Assembly: GCA_930367205.1 (NCBI GenBank)
Contig: OV884013.1
Span: forward strand, 118,072,869 to 118,136,868
Length of the DNA: 64,000 nt
Reading direction: 5' to 3'
From: Acanthosoma haemorrhoidale
Taxonomy: Eukaryota; Arthropoda; Insecta; Hemiptera; Acanthosomatidae
In this document: positions 58,126 through 64,000 of the stretch, one piece after another
Layout of the letters: every line of letters begins with the position of its first letter
Numbering within the stretch: the first letter of the stretch is position 1
Notes under the pieces: model-generated
The model's input: the letters and a program-made list of their open reading frames with translations, nothing else
What the model was told of the DNA's origin: nothing
Database searches by the model: none
Made by a program: the position numbers and the translations under genes

Positions 58126-58196
58126 AGGATTGGGACATTAACCTTGGACCTCCATTATAGCTGGTGCTCTAACCGTGTGAGCTGGTCATGTACGAG
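58126..58196 (-). repeat. tRNA-derived fragment (SINE head or pseudo-tRNA)
   Basis: On the minus strand: CAGCTCACACGGTTAGAGCA (A-box and D-arm like), then CCAGC...GGAGGTCC, then AAGGTTAATGTCCCAATCC (T-arm and B-box like; a functional tRNA would have GGTTCAANTCC). The order and spacing are those of a tRNA, but the T-loop invariant TTC is mutated and the acceptor stem was not found. It is a decayed tRNA or the head of a tRNA-derived SINE, not a working gene. Confidence 0.5.
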
Positions 58197-58271
58197 TTTT
58201 GATTGGGAATTGAATCACTGAACTTCCTGGAATTGCCAATGAAATATTTAGGGTTTTTTTTTCAGATTATA

Positions 58272-59108
58272 AAGGGTGTCCCAGATTAACGTAAGATTTG
58301 AATTTGCCGCCATTTGTGCAGTAAAGTGCTGGCAATCCTAAAAAAAAAGCAATTTGACAGCTGACAGTTTAAGGTAAATAAAAATGGAGCGTTACGCGAT
58401 AGAACAACGTGTCTTTATTGTTGAACAATATCTCAAAAATAATGAAAGTTTGGCAACCGCAGTTCGAAAATTTCATACAAAATATAGTTGGAATAGTTTT
58501 TTGACTTAATCCACTGTGAATTGAAAAATTTAGGGAGACTGGATCAGTTGGAGACACTAAACACACTTGTCGTCCAAAAAAAAGCCGTTCAAATGTCAAT
58601 ATGGAAGTAGTACGTGAGAGTGTTGTTAAAAATCCAGGAACATCAGTTCGGCGTCGTAAACACAGTTCTTTGTGCCGAAATTGGATGATATTGATGTGGC
58701 CAATATGTGGTTGCAACAAGATGGTACCACATGTTATCCAGCCCAAGAAACAATTCAAATACTCTCTTGTTTTGGTAATCAGAATTGGTCCCCTAGATCG
58801 TGTGATTTAACACCTTTAGATTTCTTTTTATGGGGATATTTTGAAGTCAAATGTGTATGTCCACAAGCCCACATCCGTGCATTAAAAGAGGAAATTCAAC
58901 CACATTTATGCCAAATGGTCATAGAAAATTTCGACAAAAGAGTGCGTATGTGCCAGCAAAGTCGTGGAGGCCATTAGCCCGTTGTGTTATACCATAAATA
59001 ACCCTGTCCTATTTACTTTACAATTAAATAAAAAAATAACAAAAAAAAAATACTAAAAACTGTGTTTTCTATTTAAATCAAATCTTCCGTTAATTCTGGG
59101 ACACCCTT
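58272..59108 (+). mobile_element. Internally deleted mariner, 837 bp, short sub-lineage
   Basis: TA flanks (58270-58271 and 59109-59110) and both TIRs are present; one base of the left TIR is lost. The ATG at 58384 opens MERYAIEQRVF, but a stop and a deletion around 58507-58520 break the HTH. The shared central deletion and the 27-bp deletion between the D2 and D3 blocks are present. The C-terminal frame (58672-58977) reads KLDDIDVANMWLQQDGTTC and ends in RVRMCQQSRGGH with further small deletions. Confidence 0.88.
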
Positions 59109-59110
59109 TA

Positions 59111-59690
59111 TATAGATGCTTTAATAAAACCCGTTCAAGATAAGATCTTAATACCTCTTTAAATATTGTCTGTTTGGCATATCTGTTGGAACTTATTTTA
59201 TTGTGTTATAAATAAACATATATTGCATAGGACAATGTTTGCTTTATTGCACACTGGATTACTGTGGTAAATAACCAAGTATTTAACATAAAATTCCTAC
59301 TGGATTTGTGAAGATTTTTTTTTTTTGTTGCTTTAGAGTAGTTGAGTAAATACAGTTTTTACGTATTATTACGATTAATTTTATCTTTCTATTTATTATA
59401 CAGATAACGTAGAGTAGGATCAAACCTCATTGGTACGCCTACATGCACAACGTTACGTTTTTAATATAATGACGTACAAATAAACCTAAGGCATCGATGA
59501 ACCTTGTGGTTGAAATGTCTTAAATAACAAACGAAAATTCGGCAGAATTGTCTGGGTTTTTGCTTGAGATGTTAATTTTTGTTCCTTGGGTTTGGTAGGA
59601 AAAAACATTTGTATTATATATAATAAAATAAGTGTAAGTAAAAGCAGTAGAAACCAAATACGGACCAATAAAATGAACACAAAAATTTAA
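59111..59690. other. Spacer, nothing recognised
   Basis: AT-rich; minus-strand hydrophobic frames at 59486-59813 are shadows of the AT bias. Confidence 0.3.
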
Positions 59691-60470
59691 GTACCTGGGC
59701 GAGACTGTATTTAACAACGGTTCTGAAAAAGAAAGTATGAAAGAAAGAATCACCAAACTAGAGAGACTAAGTTTTACAACCAGTAACGTATATAATAAGA
59801 AAAACCTGTCCACTAGAGCGAAAATAAGACACTACAACACAGTCGTTAAACCGGTAATATTATATGGGACGGAAACCTCATGCCTCCCCAGTCTAGAGAA
59901 ACTACTGAGAATAGAACGAAGAATCCTAAGAAGGATCCACGGCCCAAAAAAGACACAAGAAGGATACAGGCTAAGATCCAATCAAGAAATCTACAACGAC
60001 ATGAAAGACCTAGAAACGGACATAAGGGTCAGGAGACTAAAATTCCACGGACATATGGTCCGTGGAAGAATGGCCCCACAAAGACTAAACAAGGAAATAT
60101 TCCAGAAAATCCGAGGATACAAAAGCTCAAGGGGATACACCAAGCAGAGGAAGGAAAAAACTGAAAGACTAGGAATAACGGACCAGGATTATCAGAACGG
60201 AGAAAGATAAAGGAAAAGAGTAAAGGAAATCAAGGTTCTTGTGGGAAAGAAAAAATCGAAAAAGGGAGTCGCGTGCACAGAAGAAAGAAAACAAAAGCAC
60301 GCAGAGATAATGAGGGAAAATGGAAGGAAAGGAAAAACAAAAACAAGAAAAGAACCGAAAGTAATGATATTCGCGTGGTCTTTAAGGCCTTTCCGTTCCA
60401 AAAAAAAGAAATAATAAAAAAAATAAAATAAAAATAAGTATAATTCAATAGAACTTTCATTGAAGTTGCA
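59690..60470 (+). mobile_element. LINE reverse-transcriptase C-terminus, third family (RTE-like?)
   Basis: Plus-strand coding remnant open from 59690 to 60210. Blocks: KYLGETVFNNG, LSTRAKIRHYNTVVKPVILYGTE, LRIERRILRRIHGPKK, YRLRSNQEIYNDMKDLETDI, RVRRLKFHGHMVRG. This 'kYLG...hYnTVvkPv(l)LYg(a/s)E...R(r)IlRkI.GP...lRsN.Eiy...I..RRLkf.GH..Rm' series is the C-terminal part of a LINE reverse transcriptase distinct from Jockey, most like RTE or related clades. Frameshifts follow near 60210, and a Lys-rich tail continues to about 60415. An A-rich 3' end (AATAAAAAAAATAAAATAAAAATAAG) closes it. It is 5'-truncated just after the polymerase core. Confidence 0.75.
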
Positions 60471-61898
60471 CGTTATGTTAAAGCAAGCAGGCTAGTTATG
60501 CCACGGGATGTTCGGGATCTTTGAAACAGAGCTATCAATATGGATCGAAGTTGATTCTTGACACGACGGTAATGATGCTTTCCGATAAGGAAATTGCATG
60601 AATTCCATACAGTGCTTTGAACACCCTATTCCGAAAATATCCCATTTTGTCATTTGAACCACAGAGCGGTTCTTTGGCAGTTCAATTAAAATTATTCATC
60701 ATAACAATTAAGCTAGGATGGTATGAACTGGGTGAAATTGAATATTTCCTCAGCTAAGGAGATTGACTCCTTAATTATTAATAAGGATAACACGCCTTGA
60801 TTAAAACTTAAGAGAGTTAGGCCGTTTTGAGATAAGCAGTTAAAGCTGGAAAGTGAAACAAAAATTGTATTTCTGCTTAACCCCTTCGAAATGCGGGGCA
60901 AGGCTTTGAATGAATTATTAACTGTGCCTTCAATAGAAGAGTGACGATAGTTGTTGTGTTAAGCTGTGACAATATAACAAAGCCTTTGTGCCTATTGTGC
61001 TTTAACGCACCAACTTACTCATCAGCTGTAAAAATCTTTGAAAGAAATAGTTGGCCTAAATATCAGTTACAGAATTTATTTTCCCATTTTGGCGTATACA
61101 GTTCGTATCTTACATCGTGTTTTGGTTTGTTTAAAGGCTTTTAGAAGACGTTTCTTTATTTACTATCTCTGCCCAAGTGTTTTATCCCCTCCCTTCTTTT
61201 ACTTAGTCCTGAAATTTTGGTCTCATCTCTTTTTCCTCTCTCCTGTTTTGTTGATGATGTTGATATTTTGTTGTTATCAATTTCTTAAGTGCATCATCGT
61301 TGGCTACTATTCTCTTTCATTTCTCAATCCAATATTGAACTTAATTTATGATTCAAGTTTCACTAGTTGTTGCTTTACAGTATATTATGATGTCTTTAAT
61401 CATCGGTTTGATATACTATGTATAATATTTTTGAGCGTAAAACTGCCAAAAGCCCACAAAATCACCTCATCGTCCTCGACCAAAGCTTCCGGCACAATTG
61501 ATTATTATATCCTTCTAGCCAAACAAGAAAATAGACCTTTCTCCAATAGTGGTGTACAGTTAAATAATCTTTGTAGAGGAGAGTCTTTTAAAATAAAAGA
61601 AAGAAAAGCTTTATTATGAAGTACAGTCAAAACTGGGTGGAATGTCTAGGGACGATTGGGGTCTGGAGCTAAAGCTGAGACATTTATGTATAAGAAAAGG
61701 GTAAGATTCTGGGAAGTAGGGAGGTCTTGGAAGGATGCGGCTGCTTACTTAAAAATAACAGGGAACCATCAGTGACTTCTATGAAGTCACCGGGCAGGTA
61801 CACAGTTCTGCTCAAGACCCTTCTTGACCTGACAAGGAAATTCAGTGTTAATACTACCAAAGTACAGATTTCTCTTACGTTATTTAATTTTCACCTAA

Positions 61899-61900
<2 letters not shown>
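60471..61900. other. Intergenic, no recognised gene
   Basis: A frame of 193 codons at 61038-61619 (+) is Phe/Tyr/Leu/Ser-rich and could be read as membrane-like, but its composition is what T-rich DNA gives. No family motif is visible. A segment at 61555-61624 recurs at 63235-63306. Confidence 0.3.
61555..61624 (+). repeat. Short dispersed repeat, copy 1
   Basis: AGTTAAATAATCTT...GTAGAGGA, AAAGCTTTATTATGAAGTAC, and a nearby AATGTCTAGGG recur in the same order at 63235-63350 with about 80% or more similarity by eye. Probably the end of an unidentified transposon. Confidence 0.55.

Positions 61901-61963
<63 letters not shown>
61901..61963. repeat. (AT)n microsatellite, about 62 bp
   Basis: A pure AT dinucleotide run. 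It creates a Tyr-Ile reading frame that is not a gene. Confidence 0.97.
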
Positions 61964-61966
<3 letters not shown>

Positions 61967-63234
61967 GTTGTTAGGTCTTCTTATTATAACAATAAGTAAT
62001 CTGTTTCTCTGTAAAACAAAAGTTTATTTTCCATTAATTGATAATTAGTTTACAACTATTACAAATAAAATCTAAATTCATACCTGTAAAACAAAAGAAA
62101 CAACAATTACAGTTTATTGTTATCACTGTTTGCACTTTACTTAATTGTTCCACACTAAAAACCTTTTAAAAAACCTTCTGGTCATATCTCTCTAGCTCCA
62201 CCTAGTGGCAGCCACCTGAAGCACGCGCGTGATATACAAAGCGCTGCTAATTTAATTGAAGAAAGCTTACTTTCTTTACATATATATATATATATATATA
62301 TTTTTTCTAAACCCCTGAATTTATTAACATTTTACAATTTCTCCTCTTTCTGCCATATGCAGATGCATTCGAAGGAGGTCGGGTTACATAACAATACAGC
62401 TTGTCGTTAAAATTACAATGCAATGGATATAATACGTATACGGACCTCTCAGGGAGCTCTTGCCTCCTGTAATATTTCATCAACAATATATCACAGGTTC
62501 ACTGTCCCAAAAAAAGTTTATATTTCTTTTCATATGTTATTATTAAATAAATGAAAACAAATTTACTGTAACACCAAAAGTATTTCAGTATTTTTTTTCT
62601 CCTATTTATGACAGTATATAAATGTCGACGTTTTACTTATTCAGCCATTTTCTGGACGGTGAATGGTAAAATTTCTGTCACTAATTCTAATATAAATTAT
62701 TCTATATTGCTCATAATTGTGGAAAATCCAACTGACTCATTTATAAACTGATATTCTTAGAAGTAAAACTTCAAAGGCTTGTTTTAAAAATGTCACTTCT
62801 TCATGCTTTAGCAGGCATATGACAATCCATTCGTATTTATTTGTAACATAATGCCAGTGGGTGGTCTCTCCCCTGACAAGACTGTTTATCTGCGTTCCCT
62901 GTAGCGTCCCGGCTGGTGTGTGTTATTTTAGTTTTATCTTCGTTCTATTTCTGAAGGATGTGATAAGAAAGCAACGAGTCAAACGCAGAGGCTCAGATAA
63001 ACAAGCGACAAACCAAGCGTGCATTTCTTCCATGAAAAACATTTCTTTTTACGCTATAAATCTTACGTTCTATTTTTGTATGACTCTTGACTGCACGATA
63101 TTAAGAAGACAGGCTCAAATCAAATCAAATCTTGAGCTGGTAAATGCCTTCGTTACATTGCAATGCTTGTATCTGTACATTTTAAATTACATTCTCATAA
63201 TTATTTAGTATTATCTTTAACAGAAGTTTTTCCT
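61964..63234. other. Intergenic, no recognised gene
   Basis: Contains a shorter (AT)n run at 62279-62300. A 115-codon frame at 62861-63208 (+) has no recognisable motif. Confidence 0.3.
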
Positions 63235-63350
63235 TAGTTAAATAATCTTAGGTATGTAGAGGAAAGCCTTTTAAAAGAAAAGAAAGAAAAGCTTTGTTAT
63301 GAAGTACTTCAATATTTTTCGTAATGCCGGTTGTATTATTAAAATGTCTA
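63235..63350 (+). repeat. Short dispersed repeat, copy 2
   Basis: Partner of 61555-61624: TTAGTTAAATAATCTT, GTAGAGGAAAGCC, AAAGCTTTGTTATGAAGTAC and AATGTCTAGGGCA in the same order. Confidence 0.5.
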
Positions 63351-63448
63351 GGGCATCAAGTGAAATTTGTCTGCCAAATGTCCTCTCTCTATATAGTCTG
63401 CGAAATAAATTTGTAATATCTTCCATGACGTCACTTGCTTAGGCTGTT

Positions 63449-63545
63449 TAGTAGAAGAAATACCCTTTAGAGTAGAAATACCCTTTAGAGTAGAAATACC
63501 CTTTAGTAGAAGAAATACCCTTTAGTAGAAGAAATACCCTTTAGA
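63449..63545. repeat. Short tandem repeat, about 18-20 bp x 5
   Basis: GTAGAAGAAATACCCTTTAG and GTAGAAATACCCTTTAGA variants repeated five times. Confidence 0.9.
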
Positions 63546-63834
63546 GAACTGCTCGCTCCTCCTCACTCCATTCACTGCGCTAATGGCTGTCCTATAGATT
63601 AATCACTCTTAGCCAAGTTTTTTATAAATAAAAGTGCACTTAGCTGCTATTGTTTAATTATATCAACCTGATTACTGAGAAAAAAGAATGCAATCACGAC
63701 GTCAAGATAGATCTTTAATCTTCAATCAATATGATCGATTTTTTTATTACCAGGAATTATTCATGCCCCTTTATTATTTTTCATAAGGCTAAGCTTATTT
63801 TGTTTATTAAATATTGCTAATTTGGTAAGGTGCC
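63546..63834. other. Spacer, nothing recognised
   Basis: AT-rich, no feature. Confidence 0.35.
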
Positions 63835-64000
63835 TGTCGGATTGCCACTAGGGGAGGGCCTAATCACTCTAGCCCTGGTGACAAGTGCGGATTGTTGTAG
63901 TTTATAACATGGACCATGTTACATGTCGGCGTTAATATCTGACTCCATTTTATGATAGGGATGTGTCCCGACAATACACTGTGTTTAGGAGAAGAGGTAC
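63835..64000 (-). mobile_element. LTR, type C, cut by the window edge
   Basis: Begins TGTCGGATTGCCACTAGGGG and runs to the end of the window, matching 22497-22660 closely (CTAATCACTCTAGCCCTGGT, GTTTATAACATGGACCATGT). Whether a full element or a solo LTR follows cannot be seen. Confidence 0.8.

Noticed and set aside
61038..61619. A 193-residue hydrophobic, membrane-like ORF
   Set aside because: Phe/Leu/Ser/Tyr richness is what T-rich DNA gives. There is no family motif, and the end overlaps a dispersed repeat.
61727..61999. A 90-residue ORF with a Tyr-Ile run
   Set aside because: The run is an (AT)n microsatellite; the rest has no motif.

Overview
The window looks like a repeat-rich, AT-rich stretch of an insect nuclear genome. 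The evidence is Tc1/mariner elements with a DUF4817-type helix-turn-helix, Jockey- and I-clade LINEs with target-site duplications, solo LTRs, minisatellites and a single intact GOLPH3-family gene. The order cannot be fixed from this sequence; Hemiptera would fit but is only a guess. There are no bacterial operons, CRISPR arrays, rRNA genes or convincing functional tRNA genes. || Layout. 0.1-5.8 kb: two mariner relics, two 5'-truncated Jockey LINEs and one half of an unclassified dispersed repeat. 6.48-9.45 kb: a minisatellite of about 66 units of 45 bp with an internal 1,035-bp higher-order duplication. 9.7-12.4 kb: two more mariner relics. 13.3-16.4 kb: two solo LTRs in opposite orientation, the first carrying a nested insertion. 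17.4-18.7 kb: a mariner relic split by a Jockey LINE. 19.7-23.9 kb: a solo LTR, a LINE, another LTR and the second half of the unclassified repeat. 24.2-25.4 kb: two mariner copies in inverted orientation. 25-29 kb: nothing recognisable. 29.4-35 kb: Jockey fragments and the largest intact reverse-transcriptase ORF (591 codons). 35.4-50.6 kb: mariner relics, Jockey fragments, a 41-bp minisatellite, a MITE, two solo LTRs (one with a large inverted repeat), orphan LINE tails and an I-clade LINE end. 51.2-52.1 kb: another solo LTR. || Host genes. The only confident one is an intronless GOLPH3/GPP34-family gene at 53116-53985 (+). It keeps the PI4P-binding residues but is unusually divergent for this family, so it may be a retained retrogene or paralogue. 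About 0.65 kb downstream, a TATA box, a 5' leader, a signal-peptide-like first coding exon and a consensus splice donor (54632-54856) suggest the start of a secreted-protein gene. Past 55 kb come a 42/84-bp tandem array, a tRNA-like SINE remnant, another mariner relic, an RTE-like LINE end, microsatellites and an LTR cut by the window edge. || How it fits together. Almost everything else is transposon debris. Its history can be read from shared deletion junctions (mariner), 10-11 bp target duplications (LINEs), 5-bp duplications with TG...CA ends (solo LTRs) and nesting. I found no convincing new multi-gene system. The best candidates for follow-up are the divergent GOLPH3-like gene, the signal-peptide exon, the organised 45-bp minisatellite, the non-autonomous mariner lineage with two nested diagnostic deletions, and the LTR carrying a 170-bp inverted repeat.
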